From assembly GCA_964417895.1 (NCBI GenBank), contig CAYQJS010000018.1, positions 1 through 64,000 of the forward strand: 64,000 bases of DNA, in the 5' to 3' direction. Position numbers and translations under genes: made by a program. The stretch comes from CAYQJS01 sp964417895 (lineage in GTDB: Bacteria; Chloroflexota; UBA6077; SHYK01). A model generated the notes under the pieces. The model was not told the origin of the DNA. It saw only the letters and a list, made by a program, of their open reading frames with translations, and did no database searches. Of this stretch, positions 25,447 through 35,130 are shown one piece after another; position 1 is the stretch's first letter; every line of letters starts with the position of its first letter.

Positions 25447-26235
25447 CTACCCCCCACCCCAACCCTCCCCCGCAAGGGGGGAGGGGGCTGGCTTAGCGTG
25501 CTCGGCAATGAACGTCCAGATCAAGTCCCACGCCTCCTTCGGTCGGTTCCTCAGCGCATTGAACGCGGTGTTCGGGTAGATGGCCAGCCAGGATCGCGGG
25601 ATCAGCGCATGCAGCTCCACCGCGTGTCCAACCGGATGCACCGGATCGTCGATGTCGCCTCGGAGCAGGAGCGTCGGCGCTGCAACGTTGGGCGCAACTT
25701 TGCGCAAATCGTAGTAGGCATGAAACTCCGGGCTGGCGTGGATCGCCAGGTAGAACTCATTGACTGCTTGCCAGTCGGCGCCGTGATGGTGTTCCAGGGC
25801 GCGGCGGCGTTCTTCGGGCATATCGGCGAAGTCCGTGCCGCGTCGGCGCTGCTCGTCCCCGACAGGGGAGCTATAGGCGATGACCGCGTTGAGGATGAGC
25901 GTGGCGACCCGGTCCGGGTGCTCCGCGGCAAAGCGGGTGGCGATGCGCGTGCCGAAGGTCTCCGCGGCCAGGTGCACCTGCGTGATCGAGAGTGCGTCGA
26001 GGAGGCCGGCGAGATCTGCGACCCAGTCCTGGGGCTGGACCTCGGAGATGTGGGCGCTGCCGGCCATACCGCGGGGATCGGGCAAGATGACGCGAAACCC
26101 GCCCGCGTGCTCGCGCATGTAGGGGACCCAGTCCGCCGCGCTGTCGAACCGCGTACCGGCGATGTAGACGAGCGGGGGGCCGGACCCGCACTCTTCGTAA
26201 TTGTGGGCGGAGCCGTTGATGGTGAGAAGCGGCAT
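25447..26235 (-). CDS. Alpha/beta hydrolase-fold protein with degenerate catalytic triad
   Basis: A 262-residue alpha/beta hydrolase fold. The nucleophile elbow reads A91-E-T-F-G95, with threonine instead of serine and alanine instead of the first glycine. The acid region RGDIDDPVHP is kept, but the histidine loop (normally PGxGH) reads YPNTAFNAL and has no histidine. It is therefore unlikely to be a classical hydrolase. The last dozen residues (PSPLAGEGWGGG) are translated from a palindromic repeat that extends the gene. It could be a pseudoenzyme, chaperone or receptor-like protein. Confidence 0.75.
   Translation of the reverse strand: MPLLTINGSAHNYEECGSGPPLVYIAGTRFDSAADWVPYMREHAGGFRVILPDPRGMAGSAHISEVQPQDWVADLAGLLDALSITQVHLAAETFGTRIATRFAAEHPDRVATLILNAVIAYSSPVGDEQRRRGTDFADMPEERRRALEHHHGADWQAVNEFYLAIHASPEFHAYYDLRKVAPNVAAPTLLLRGDIDDPVHPVGHAVELHALIPRSWLAIYPNTAFNALRNRPKEAWDLIWTFIAEHAKPAPSPLAGEGWGGG
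25448..25492. repeat. Palindromic CCCTCCCCC/GGGGGAGGG repeat forming a gene end
   Basis: Copy of the family seen at 9004, overlapping the 3' end of the preceding coding sequence and supplying its last codons. Confidence 0.8.
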
Positions 26236-26320
26236 GGCGTACCTCCATGGGCTATGCTGGGCCTCGAAGCATCTATAGCGGACGGCGGGGTAGCTTCGCC
26301 TGGGGAGTCGGAGGACAACG

Positions 26321-27349
26321 ATGGGAATTCACGATGCGCTTTCTACGCTCGCGGAAAGCCGCGACCTGAGCAACGATGAAGCAAGAAGCGCGATGCAGGA
26401 CGTGGTGAGCGGCAGGGCGGTACCGGCGGACATCCAGCGCTTTGCGACCGCGCTCAGTGCGAAAGGCGAGACGGCGGACGAGCTGACAGCGATGGCCAGC
26501 GTGATGCGGGACTCAGCAGTCACCATCGAGGCGGATGGGGCCGTTCTCGAGACGGCCGGCACCGGGGGCGACGGAAAGAGAAGCTTCAACATCTCTACCG
26601 TCGCTGCGATTATTGCCGCCGCGGCCGGCGCTCGGGTGGCGAAGCAGCACAGCCGCGCGGTAAGTAGCAGGTGCGGGAGTACCGAGCTGCTCGAGGCCTT
26701 CGGGCTGGCCCGGGACCTTCCGCCGGATGCCGCTGCCCGATGCCTTCGTGAGACCGACCTCTGCTTCATGTCCTCCTCTCGATATCATCCCGCGGCGTTC
26801 AGCCATCTATCGTCGGCAACCCAGGCCAGTGATGCGCGCGCGTTGATCCACCTACTCAGCCTGTTGGCCAATCCCGCCCGTGCACAGCATCAGCTTATCG
26901 GGGTGGCGGACGCGCATCGCGCGCAGGTGGTGGCAGAGGTGCTGCGTCGACTCGGAACGGCGCACTCCCTGGTGGTTCGTGGGGATGATGGCATGGACGA
27001 GATCACCTGTACGAGGACGACGACCGTGCACGAGGTCGTGCGGGGGGAGGTCAAGACCTGGACGGTTGACCCCCGCGAGCTTGGCATCCTGCTGGCGCCA
27101 CGACACGCCGTGCTGGGTGGCCCTCCGGATGAGAATAGGCTCATTACACGTTTCTTGCTCGACGGAAAGTCCAGCGCCTATCGAAACGTCGCGGAGCTGA
27201 ACGCCGGAGCGGCCCTTCTGGCCGCGGATCGGGTCGGCTCGCTCGACGAAGGGGTGGCCCTCGCGCGGGAGACCGTCGCCGCGGGCGCTGCTCATCGCAA
27301 ACTGCAGCAGGTCATCGAGGTGTCGCAACGGCTCGCGACCGGCGCCTGA
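26321..27349 (+). CDS. Anthranilate phosphoribosyltransferase-like protein (TrpD family)
   Basis: This 342-residue protein has the glycosyltransferase family 3 fold: GTGGDGKRSFNIST (phosphoribosyl pyrophosphate site), a RAVSSRCGSTELLEAFG segment, SRYHPAAF, and VVRGDDGMDEIT. In canonical TrpD the segment before RAVSS is KHGNR; here it is KQHSR, and the LGPLxNP stretch is changed. It stands alone with no other trp genes. It may be a diverged paralogue acting on another aromatic acid or pyrimidine-like substrate. Confidence 0.75.
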   Translation: MGIHDALSTLAESRDLSNDEARSAMQDVVSGRAVPADIQRFATALSAKGETADELTAMASVMRDSAVTIEADGAVLETAGTGGDGKRSFNISTVAAIIAAAAGARVAKQHSRAVSSRCGSTELLEAFGLARDLPPDAAARCLRETDLCFMSSSRYHPAAFSHLSSATQASDARALIHLLSLLANPARAQHQLIGVADAHRAQVVAEVLRRLGTAHSLVVRGDDGMDEITCTRTTTVHEVVRGEVKTWTVDPRELGILLAPRHAVLGGPPDENRLITRFLLDGKSSAYRNVAELNAGAALLAADRVGSLDEGVALARETVAAGAAHRKLQQVIEVSQRLATGA

Positions 27350-27500
27350 CCGGCGCCCCCGTTGCGTCCGCGCGACAAAGCCCAAGGCCATTTGTCCGCG
27401 CCGCCGTGGAGTGGCATGATGGCATCGGTGCGGCTGGGAGTAGAATCGAGCCCCGACAAAGCTGCACGAATCGCTCGAATCATCGAGGGAGGTGTCTCGA

Positions 27501-28556
27501 ATGGGAGAGCAGGTCCGCCTCTACGCGGCAACGCATGAGGGTGTGTGTATCGTACGATCGACCACTACTGGCTGGGAGCGAGCCGGTCTGCCGTTGCCGG
27601 GAGTCGTCTCGGAGTCCTTCGCTGGCTCATTGCAACACCCGGAACGCGTCTACGTGGCCGCTGGGCACGACGGTGTGTACGCGACGGATGATGCTGGCCA
27701 GCACTGGTCCAGGCTTTTCGAGGGCGACGTCCGCTCTGTGGCGCTCGATCCCACAAATGAGGACGTCATTTACGCGGGAACCGAGCCGATCCACCTGTAT
27801 CGGAGCGAGGATCGTGGTGATAGCTGGGAGGAGCTGACGGGGCTCCAGGATTTTCCCGAGGACGTGCGTTTCAACTGGTGGGGACCGCAGCCGCCGCACC
27901 AGGGGCACGTGGCAAACATCTTCATCCATCCGGACGATCCGGCCACGATCTACCTCTGTCTCGAGCACGGCGGCGTCGTCCGCAGCTTCGACCGCGGAGC
28001 CACCTGGGAGGACGTCAGCAAGGGGATCGACTACCTGGACATGCACGTGCTGCGCGCGCTCCCTGGCAGCCGGAGCCGCTACTACGTCTCCTCGGCGCGG
28101 GCCTTCTTCGCCAGCGATGATCCGGCGGCGGGTTGGGTTCCTGCCGAGAACGGGTTCACGCGCGACTATTTCCACGACTTCGTGTTCCTGCCTCCAAGCC
28201 AGGAGGGAGGAAACCCGACCATGCTCGTCGCGACCGCGGATAAGTCGCCGGGCTACTGGGACCGGCCAGAGCACGCACAGACAGCATTCTTTCGCAGCAG
28301 GGATTGCGCTCAATCGTGGGAACGGGTCGGGGCTGGGCTCCCGGAGAACATAGGCCCGTGGGCCTACACGCTGGCGAATCATCCGACGAACCTGCGGGCG
28401 GCGTTTGCGGGGTTCGGCGACATGGTCCGCGGCCCCGGGCACGCTGCCACCTACGGGCAGGGCAGCCTTGTCGTTACCTACGACGAAGGCGACACGTGGG
28501 AGACGATCCCCGTTGAGGTGACCGCGACATTCGGGCTGTGGGGGGCACCGGACTAG
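27501..28556 (+). CDS. BNR/Asp-box beta-propeller protein
   Basis: A 351-residue protein with at least five Asp-box motifs (S/TxDxGxxW: TDDAGQHW, SEDRGDSW, SFDRGATW, SRDCAQSW, TYDEGDTW) spread evenly along it, as in sialidase- and sortilin-type propellers. There is no signal peptide, so it is probably cytoplasmic. The ATG at 27501 has GGGAGGT upstream. It lies directly before the Gfo/Idh dehydrogenase, 10 bases apart, so they are likely cotranscribed. The enzyme activity, if any, is unknown. Confidence 0.75.
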   Translation: MGEQVRLYAATHEGVCIVRSTTTGWERAGLPLPGVVSESFAGSLQHPERVYVAAGHDGVYATDDAGQHWSRLFEGDVRSVALDPTNEDVIYAGTEPIHLYRSEDRGDSWEELTGLQDFPEDVRFNWWGPQPPHQGHVANIFIHPDDPATIYLCLEHGGVVRSFDRGATWEDVSKGIDYLDMHVLRALPGSRSRYYVSSARAFFASDDPAAGWVPAENGFTRDYFHDFVFLPPSQEGGNPTMLVATADKSPGYWDRPEHAQTAFFRSRDCAQSWERVGAGLPENIGPWAYTLANHPTNLRAAFAGFGDMVRGPGHAATYGQGSLVVTYDEGDTWETIPVEVTATFGLWGAPD

Positions 28557-28566
28557 GGGGCCGCTG

Positions 28567-29799
28567 GTGACTGCGGTCCCCACGCTAAAGGTCGCGGTGG
28601 CTGGCCTCGGGATTGCTGGCACCGGCGCCTTGCACAATCTGGCCAGGTCTCCGAAGACGGACCTCGTCGCGGCATGCGACGTCCGACCCCAGGCGATCGA
28701 GGCATTCGAGAGCGACTACCACGGGAAGGGGTATTCGAGCTTCGGCGCCCTTTGCGAGGACCCAACCGTCGAGGCCATCTGGATATCGACGCCTAACCAC
28801 CTCCATTGCGAGCACGTCGTAGTAGCCGCCGAGCACGGTAAGCACGCCGTGATCCAGAAGCCCATGGCCGTCTCGATGGCGGAGGCCGAGCGGATGGTAG
28901 AGGCCTCTGAGAAGTACGGGACAAGGCTGCTGGCAGGCCACAGCACAGCGCTGCGTCCGCCGTTCCGCGCCATGCGGCGCATCATCGACTCGGGCGAGCT
29001 GGGCAAGCTTTGCGGCATCAACGTCTGGTCGTACACCGACTGGATGCTACGTCCACGGATGCCGCAGGAGGTCGACCTCGCTCGGGGCGGCGGGCTCGTG
29101 TACCGCCAGGGGCCGCATCAAGTCGACGCCATCCGGCTGCTCGGAGGCGGGGTGGTGCGGAGTGTTCGAGGGTCCGTAGGCCAGTGGATGCCGGAGCGAC
29201 CATGCCCGGGCTACTATGCAGCCTTCCTCGAGTTCGAGGACGGCACCCCGGCCACGTTGGTCCACAACGGCTATGGATACTTTCTGGCCTCGGAGCTGGT
29301 GCCGTGGGGCATCGAACGGCCGCGCACGGCGATGGAGCACCGCATTCGTTTCCGCAATGAGCTGCGCGCCGGCACGCTGCGCGAGGAGGACGCCAAAGAG
29401 AGCTTGCGCTTCGGCGCCCAGCGGAGCGAAGAGCTGGCATTCATCGCGGACGATCGGGAGCGTAGGGCGGGTGACAGGGAGTGGGTGCCGGCGGACCCGG
29501 GTTTGTTCGTCGTGTCATGCGAGCGCGGCGATATGCGGCAGTCGGCGAACGGCCTGTACATCTACGACGACGAAGGCATGCGCGACGCGCCAATCTCCGT
29601 GCCGGGCGTCAGCTACAACAACGAGATCGACGAGATGTACGACGCTGTCATGCAGAACCGGCCCGTCTACCACGACGGCCGATGGGGCATGGCGACGCTG
29701 GAGGTGTGCCTCGCCATCATGGAGTCCGCCCGCGAGCGTCGCGAGGTACGACTGACGCACCAGACGCGAACCCATGACCTCGCACACACCCACCCTTGA
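28567..29799 (+). CDS. Gfo/Idh/MocA-family dehydrogenase, Pht4-like
   Basis: A 410-residue NAD(P)-dependent dehydrogenase: GLGIAGTGAL Rossmann motif, STPNHLH, and HAVIQKPMAVSM with the catalytic lysine. The middle section (YTDWMLRPRMPQEVDLARGG, PHQVDAIRLLGGGVVRSV) closely follows the pattern of phthalate 4,5-dihydrodiol dehydrogenase. A Rieske oxygenase of the phthalate dioxygenase type is at 58125. The start is a GTG just after the propeller gene. The role in ring dihydrodiol oxidation is inferred from this similarity. Confidence 0.8.
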   Translation: MTAVPTLKVAVAGLGIAGTGALHNLARSPKTDLVAACDVRPQAIEAFESDYHGKGYSSFGALCEDPTVEAIWISTPNHLHCEHVVVAAEHGKHAVIQKPMAVSMAEAERMVEASEKYGTRLLAGHSTALRPPFRAMRRIIDSGELGKLCGINVWSYTDWMLRPRMPQEVDLARGGGLVYRQGPHQVDAIRLLGGGVVRSVRGSVGQWMPERPCPGYYAAFLEFEDGTPATLVHNGYGYFLASELVPWGIERPRTAMEHRIRFRNELRAGTLREEDAKESLRFGAQRSEELAFIADDRERRAGDREWVPADPGLFVVSCERGDMRQSANGLYIYDDEGMRDAPISVPGVSYNNEIDEMYDAVMQNRPVYHDGRWGMATLEVCLAIMESARERREVRLTHQTRTHDLAHTHP

Positions 29800-30010
29800 A
29801 CCGCCTGCTTCAGATCGAGCACACTCGGGAGTAGGGATGTTTCGCCCCTGGCGGGGCACTCACCGCGGCCCGTTGGCGAGCCCCACCGGGGGACATCCCG
29901 CCCACCAACAGGACAGTCGAGGGCGCTCGAGCGTGTGAGGTGTGGAGGTGAAGGGCGGTAAGCTCGCAGTGCTGCGCAACTACCAGGATGTCGCCAGTTG
30001 GCTGCGCCAG
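29800..30010. other. Intergenic region with a large imperfect inverted repeat
   Basis: Bases about 29836-29899 have outer arms GGGATGT/ACATCCC and inner G/C-rich arms, a likely structured terminator for the dehydrogenase gene. A short frame at 29947-30008 ending VASWLRQLGLVS has no recognisable relative. Confidence 0.45.
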
Positions 30011-30781
30011 TTAGGTCTGGTGTCCTAGAAACCGCGCCCAAGCGGCCTCCCGGAGTCTCGAAAACGCGCCACACCGCACGTTACGCACGGTAGATCGCCA
30101 CGCGAGGGATCGGGCCAATCGGTCTGGCACTCTCTTGGAACGATTGCGATCCGGGCTGGCAGTCGCTTGAGAAGCGGCTTCAGGGTTCTCTGATGGCCGG
30201 AAGAACGATCCGTCCCACTGCTGCTGGTGCTGAGGGACGGCCGGGGCCTGGAACGCCGCAGCCTCGGCGTTCCCCATGAAGAAGGCCAGCGAGCCCACCA
30301 GCACGACGAAGCCGATCACGACCGCGGTGCTCAAAGCGGTGAGGATGGTGGCGAGGCCCACTGGCAGAACGTCCAGCCACGCAGCCACCGCGAAAGCGGC
30401 GAAGCCGAAGCCCACGTCTCCCCACCCGGCCAGGCTGGTCCGGCTCACCAGGACGTGCAGCAATGGGTTCCACGGCAGGCCGAGATAGTAGTCCAGCTGT
30501 CCCTGGCTGATGACGTTCGACAGCCGGTGCGCGTTGCCGAAGACCACGGACGCCACACCCACGCTTGTCGCCAGGATGCCCCAGAGGAGGAACAGGTCGC
30601 GGAGGCCCCAGCCGCCGACCTGAGGGAAGTGCTGGAAATAGACCCACCAGAAGAAGAAAGCGAGCGCGTCATTGAGGGCCATCCCCACGCTCTGGGCCAG
30701 AAAAGAGGCGCGATACTCCATCGACGCTGCCAGGTTCAGCTTGAAGTAGGCGAGCATGAGCCCAAGGCTTCTACCCACCAT
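30011..30781 (-). pseudogene. ABC-2 exporter permease, C-terminally truncated
   Basis: Residues 1-172 (about 30265-30781) form a normal six-helix-type ABC-2 permease beginning (YFKLNLAASMEYRASFLAQS, SQGQLDYYLGLPWNPLLHVL, LAFFMGNAEAAA). After NAEAA the sequence turns into a proline-, glutamine- and arginine-rich tail with no hydrophobic segments; the normal family continues with further helices. The break coincides with a GGAACGCCG/CGGCGTTCC hairpin at 30250-30273, so a deletion or insertion has probably removed the end. The start overlaps the stop of the preceding permease gene by 11 bases. Confidence 0.75.
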
Positions 30782-31570
30782 GGATGTTCACCTTCCTCAC
30801 GGCCCGCGTATAGATCGCGGCTACCACGACGACGAGGGCAGCCATCCAGGCGAGCTGCAGCGCTACCTGCGCGGCGAAGACTTCGACCGAGAAGCCGGAG
30901 AAGATACGCGCCGGCGCGTAGGTCACTGCCGCAAACGGCAGAAAGCCGGCTACCTCGCCAGCGGCCCGGGCAGCAGCTCCAGCGGCAAGAACAGGCCACC
31001 GAGCGTGAACACCAGCTTTTGATAGATCCAGAAGAAGGGCTGCGTGTCCTCGAACCAGAACGCGAGCATCCCGATGCTGAACTCGATGAGGAAGTTGAGC
31101 GTGAGGCCCAGGACAACGGCGAGTGCCGTCGCTGCCGCCGCCGCGGGCGACAGGCTCGGCGGTGGCCCGGCGGCTACCATGACGACCGTGCCTCCAAGGA
31201 CGACGTTGACGGGAACCAGGATGGCAGCCACGCCCCAGTAAGCCGACAGATGGTAGAGAGCGTAGCTGTACGGCCGCAGCAGCACGTAGGCAAGCTCGCC
31301 GGACTTCACCTCCTCGTCGATCTTCAGCGACACGCGCGGCGCGCTGAGGGCGACGGTCTCTGTGATGACTAGGTACCAGACGATATCGGCCAGCGAAAAG
31401 CCTGCAATCGAGGTCAGGCCCCCCTGCTCGTACGTGACGGTCCACAGCTGCACGAACACGAACAGGATGAGCCCCATCCATAGCCAGCGGATCATCACGT
31501 CGCCTCGGTACGCGAAGTAGCTGAGCGCCGTGATCTTCACCACCGCGCCGTATTTGGCCGCCGCGATCAT
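30771..31570 (-). pseudogene. ABC-2 exporter permease with one-base frameshift
   Basis: The ATG at 31570 overlaps the ATPase stop as ATGA. The first frame gives MIAAAKYGAVVKITALSY through LAFWFEDTQPFFWIYQKLV and LPLELLPGPLA. It then stops at once, and the next frame continues AGFLPFAAVTYAPARIFSGF, several more helix residues and the end KVNIHGG. One missing base near 30958 restores a 266-residue six-helix permease. It is the middle gene of the exporter operon. Confidence 0.85.
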
Positions 31571-32550
31571 GGCCCCTCCTCGTAGATCGCGGAGATGATC
31601 TCCTCCATCGGTGGGTCTTCGATGGTGATGTCGGCCACGGAGCACGTAGCCACGATCTTGGCGACCACCGTCTCGACGCGCTGGATGGCCGTGTCCACCT
31701 CCAGCGCTACGGCATAGTCCTCCGCGTGCACCACCTGCACACCGGGCAGATCGAGATGGCATCCCGGCTCGCGGAGCTTGAGCTCGATCAGGCGAGTGTG
31801 AATGAACCGCTTTTTCAGCGCCGAGACGGTATCGTCGAAGATCACCACCCCCCGATTGATGACGATGACCCGCTCGCAAAGCTGCTCCACATCACCCGCG
31901 TCGTGGGAGGTGAGAAAGATGGTGGTCCCGTCCTCTTCGTTCATGGCCTGGATCAAGGACCGAATCCGTTGTTTGGTCACGACGTCGAGGCCGATAGTCG
32001 GCTCGTCGAGGAAGAGCACCTGGGGCCGGTGCAGGAGACTGCCGACGAACTCGCAGCGCATGCGCTCACCGAGGCTGAGCTTGCGCACAGGAGTGGAGAG
32101 GAACGGCCCGATCTCAAACCGCTCCACGAGATCCCACAGCCGCGAGCGGAAGGTCGAGCCGTCCAGCTCGTACATATGGCCCAGGAGCTCGTAGCTGTCC
32201 ACCGGGGGCAGGTGGTACCAGAGCTGCGAGCGCTGCCCGAAGACCGCGCCGATCCTGTAGGCCAGGCGCTGGCGCTGCTGCCAGGGGACCAGACCGAGCA
32301 CGTGGGCGGTACCCTCGGTCGGGTAAAGGATGCCCGTGAGCATCTTGATGGTAGTGGACTTGCCTGCGCCGTTGGGCCCGATGAAGGCCACGATCTCGCC
32401 CGGGGCCAGGGCGAAGTTGACGCCGTGCACGGCCTCGACCTCGCGATAGACAGGCCTGACCAGTGCGCTGAGGCTTCCTCTGAGCCCCGGCGCCTTCACT
32501 TTGGCCCGGAACACCTTGCGGAGACCCTGCACTTCGACCGACTTGTCCAC
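31567..32550 (-). CDS. ABC-2 exporter ATP-binding protein
   Basis: A 327-residue ATPase: GPNGAGKST Walker A, LSLGERMRCE signature, VLFLDEPT Walker B and TSHD H-loop. The long N-terminal extension before VHGVNFALAPGE and the C-terminal regulatory part are typical of the DUF990-linked ABC-2 exporters of Gram-positive-like bacteria. Followed by two permease genes with 4- and 11-base overlaps, so the three form one tightly coupled operon. The exported substrate is unknown. Confidence 0.93.
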   Translation of the reverse strand: MDKSVEVQGLRKVFRAKVKAPGLRGSLSALVRPVYREVEAVHGVNFALAPGEIVAFIGPNGAGKSTTIKMLTGILYPTEGTAHVLGLVPWQQRQRLAYRIGAVFGQRSQLWYHLPPVDSYELLGHMYELDGSTFRSRLWDLVERFEIGPFLSTPVRKLSLGERMRCEFVGSLLHRPQVLFLDEPTIGLDVVTKQRIRSLIQAMNEEDGTTIFLTSHDAGDVEQLCERVIVINRGVVIFDDTVSALKKRFIHTRLIELKLREPGCHLDLPGVQVVHAEDYAVALEVDTAIQRVETVVAKIVATCSVADITIEDPPMEEIISAIYEEGP

Positions 32551-32850
32551 GCGCGCCTCTACAAAAACAAAATGCCGCGGGCTGGTGCTCCTGCCCGCGG
32601 CTCCTGGCTTCCTCGGTGATGGCCTGGTTTAGATAGCGCCTCCTCCATCAGCCAGCCCGTGGGCATAATGACCCTTAGGGGTCATAAAGGCGATGCACTG
32701 CAAAAGAACGACCCTCATCGTACTCACCCGGGTGGCGACGTTGGTTCTGGTTTATAGCACCGCGCGGGGGGCCGCGTCCATTGCGCAGGCCTGGGCGCAT
32801 CCGGTTTCGCAATAGTCGGGACTCACGACTCACCGAAGGGGGACGACAGC
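32551..32850. other. Intergenic region between divergent genes with two palindromes
   Basis: It lies between the divergent starts of the exporter operon and the acetyltransferase gene. A CCGCGGGC/GCCCGCGG hairpin at 32575-32600 lies directly upstream of the ATPase start. ATGACCC-TTAG-GGGTCAT at 32668-32685 is a perfect 7-bp inverted repeat that could be an operator. No gene is visible. Confidence 0.5.
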
Positions 32851-33434
32851 GTGATTGAGGTACGCGTAGAACAACCGACACTTTCGACCCTCGCCGAATA
32901 CCGCAAGGTCTCCATTGCCTTTCGGGTGGAATCCTACTTGAGGATGGAGATGGTTCAGAATGGTCTGGGAGGCTGGTCCTTGACTGAGGAACCAGTGGCA
33001 ACGCCGTGGATTAAGGACTATGACGACTCCGATGAGGACAGGCCCCTCAGCTGGGCGGAGCGCTGGGACATTGCCAAGTGGGGTGTTCTTGCCGCATTCG
33101 ATGGGCCACGAAGAGTAGCTGGAGCAGCGATCGCCCATGACACGCCTGGGGTCTTCATGTTGGAGGGGCGAAAAGACCTTGCGGTCCTCTGGGACATCCG
33201 GGTGGCCCCGAGTACCGAGGTCAAGGCATAGGCTCGCTGCTTTTCGCTCGCGTCGTTGCCTGGGCGACCGAGCGACGATGCGCGACTCTCAAGATCGAGA
33301 CGCAGAACATCAATGTGCCCGCTTGCAAGTTCTACGCTCGCATGGGGTGCCAGCTACGAGCCATTCACCCGGACGCGTATCCCGATTTTCCCGACGAGGC
33401 AATGCTGCTTTGGTACACGCGACTCTCGGCATGA
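32851..33434 (+). pseudogene. GNAT-family acetyltransferase with one-base frameshift
   Basis: The GTG start has GAAGGGGG upstream. The first frame gives FRVESYLRM, GLGGWSLTEEPV, and LAVLWDIRVAP. The next frame then gives YRGQGIGSLLFARVVAWATE, the acetyl-CoA-binding motif RGQGIG, and ends NVPACKFYARMGCQLR ... WYTRLSA with TGA at 33432-33434. One missing G near 33210 restores about 194 residues. The family acetylates amines or antibiotics; this substrate is unknown. Confidence 0.85.
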
Positions 33435-33551
33435 GCAGCTCCGTGGACTTGGAACGGCGAGCCGTAGAGGTGGCAGCCCGATTAATGGATCGAGCCCGGG
33501 ACGCGCAAAACCCCACTATTGGCGAGTTCTGGCGAGGGAGGGCTGACCGAG

Positions 33552-33999
33552 ATGCCCGAGCCCACCTGTCCGCTGTGCGGGCCGCTGCTGACGCCCATCA
33601 TCGAGGAGGGTCCCTATTGGCGGGTGGCGCTGAACCCAAAACTTGCTCGGCAAGTGCATCATCGTGCTGCATCGGCACGAAGAGGATGTGACGCAGCTTT
33701 CTGAGGACGAGTGGGGTGAGCTGCACGATCTCCTCGGCAGCACCACGGCGCGGCTTCGTGGGACGTTTCAACCTGAGCACTTCAACTATGCGTTCCTTCA
33801 GAACCAGGATCGGCACGTGCACCTGCACGTGATCCCGCGCTACGCTGCTATGCATAAGTTCGAGGGGCTCGCGTTCGAGGATACGGACTACCCCGGCCAC
33901 TACGCTGTGCCCGCTCAGCTCCGGCAGCTGACCGGCGAGCAGATGGCTGCTCTGGCGGCGTCGCTTCAACGGGTTCGGCCCAGTGCGTCGAGGCGATAG
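33552..33999 (+). pseudogene. HIT-family nucleotide hydrolase/transferase with frameshift
   Basis: The first frame gives PTCPLCGPLLTPIIEEGPYW then RVALNP. After about 33635 another frame takes over with LLGKCIIVLHRHEEDVTQLS and the active-site triad HVHLHVIPRY. The junction has lost two bases (or five), in a run CCAAAA. The restored protein is about 150 residues and matches the HIT superfamily, which acts on nucleoside phosphoramidates and dinucleotides. A frame starting at 33431 (SSSVDLERRAVEVAARLMDR) overlaps the upstream end as ATGA and may be a separate small gene. Confidence 0.8.
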
Positions 34000-34223
34000 T
34001 CGGCCGCGGCGGGCGGGTCTTCACCCTCCCCACAACCTGCGCAGAATGTTGGCAATGATTGGAACGTGTCGCCAGGGTCCCGCCATACTGAGCCAAGAGC
34101 CGCTCGTTCGTGTAGCCGGCCCCAGCCGTGAGCAAACGTACTTTGCGGATGGTGGCTTCGGTGTCTGTGGCGCGGAAATCGATGCCTTTCCGTAAACTCA
34201 ACAGTGCATCGAACGAAGCCGTC

Positions 34224-34999
34224 TCATCCACGCCGGTACACGATCTGCCGCATGCCCACTGGATCTCGCTGCGTCCAGGGTCGATTTCTGTCAACTCGCG
34301 CAAGCGGGTCTCGATTGACGCGATCGTCGCGTCTCCGAATCGGGCCCTCACGAATGCCTCGTTCTTCCACGCCTGGAGATTCATTAAGAACATCGCGGCA
34401 GCCTTCGCCGTGGACACCGGTAGCGGCGTGACCCGGCTCAGCTCGCGGTGGAGTCCCTCAGGCTCCGGCAGTCGGTTGAGCGCGGAGCCGATGTACAGGC
34501 TATATCCCTGGTGCGCGAGCAGGGCGGCGAGCATCTCCAGGTAGGCGCGCAGGGTGGGGTCGGCCGCATCGATCTGCTCCACCTCTTCCACCACGAGCCT
34601 GCCTCCCGGGCGTAGCTGGGTCGCCCATCGCGCTGGCATGACCTCTGGCTCGCGCAGGTGCGTGAGCAAGAAGCGGCAGTACAGGAGATCCGCCGGCCCG
34701 ACAGGAAAAGGGACAACCGCCACGTCATGCAGCCGAAACTGAACGCGTTGCGAGGACCGCGCCTGGGCGAGCGCTATGAATCGCTCGGAGCTGTCAAGCC
34801 CTACGGCTTGAGCGCAGCCCGTAACCTCAGCGAGGAAGCCCGTGCATGTGCCCGGTCCACAGCCCAGGTCGATCGCGAGCCCAATGCGTTTCGCCGCCGC
34901 CGTCTCGTGCAGCAGCGGCCGGCTGGCCTCAGCGAAGACCGCGTGCACGATTTCGAGACGACGGGCGGCGAGGTCAGAATCCCCAAACAAATAGCGCAT
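34224..34999 (-). pseudogene. SAM-dependent methyltransferase with C-terminal frameshift
   Basis: The class I methyltransferase core is clear: AIDLGCGPGTCTGFLAEV (SAM motif I), GLDSSERFIALAQ, VVPFPVGPADLLYCRFLL, and RPGGRLVVEEVEQ. Near residue 249 the frame shifts: one missing base at about 34252 would change ACGRSCTG into AMRQIVYRRG followed by TGA at 34224-34226, which is the normal end. Without it the frame runs on for over 120 meaningless residues into the opposite-strand HIT gene. GAGGATTCGAG precedes the ATG. Confidence 0.8.
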
Positions 35000-35130
35000 C
35001 TCGAATCCTCACGTGCCGGGAGCGGCGAGGCTTACCTCAAGCGCGCACCCATCACCAAGCTTACCTAGGCGGGCAAAGAATGGATGGGAGGCGGGCTAGG
35101 AGATGTCGCCAGCCTGTCAGCCGGAGATGA

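Noticed and set aside
30250..30273. Integron attC site at the permease break
   Set aside because: The hairpin is short and lacks the core-site GTTRRRY/RYYYAAC pairs.
30227..31372. Long plus-strand reading frame opposite the ABC permeases
   Set aside because: Its product is low-complexity, histidine- and arginine-rich, and it is the antisense of clear membrane proteins.
33848..34223. Long C-terminal extension of the methyltransferase
   Set aside because: A one-base correction gives the normal family end at 34224; the extension overlaps the HIT gene on the other strand and has no domain.
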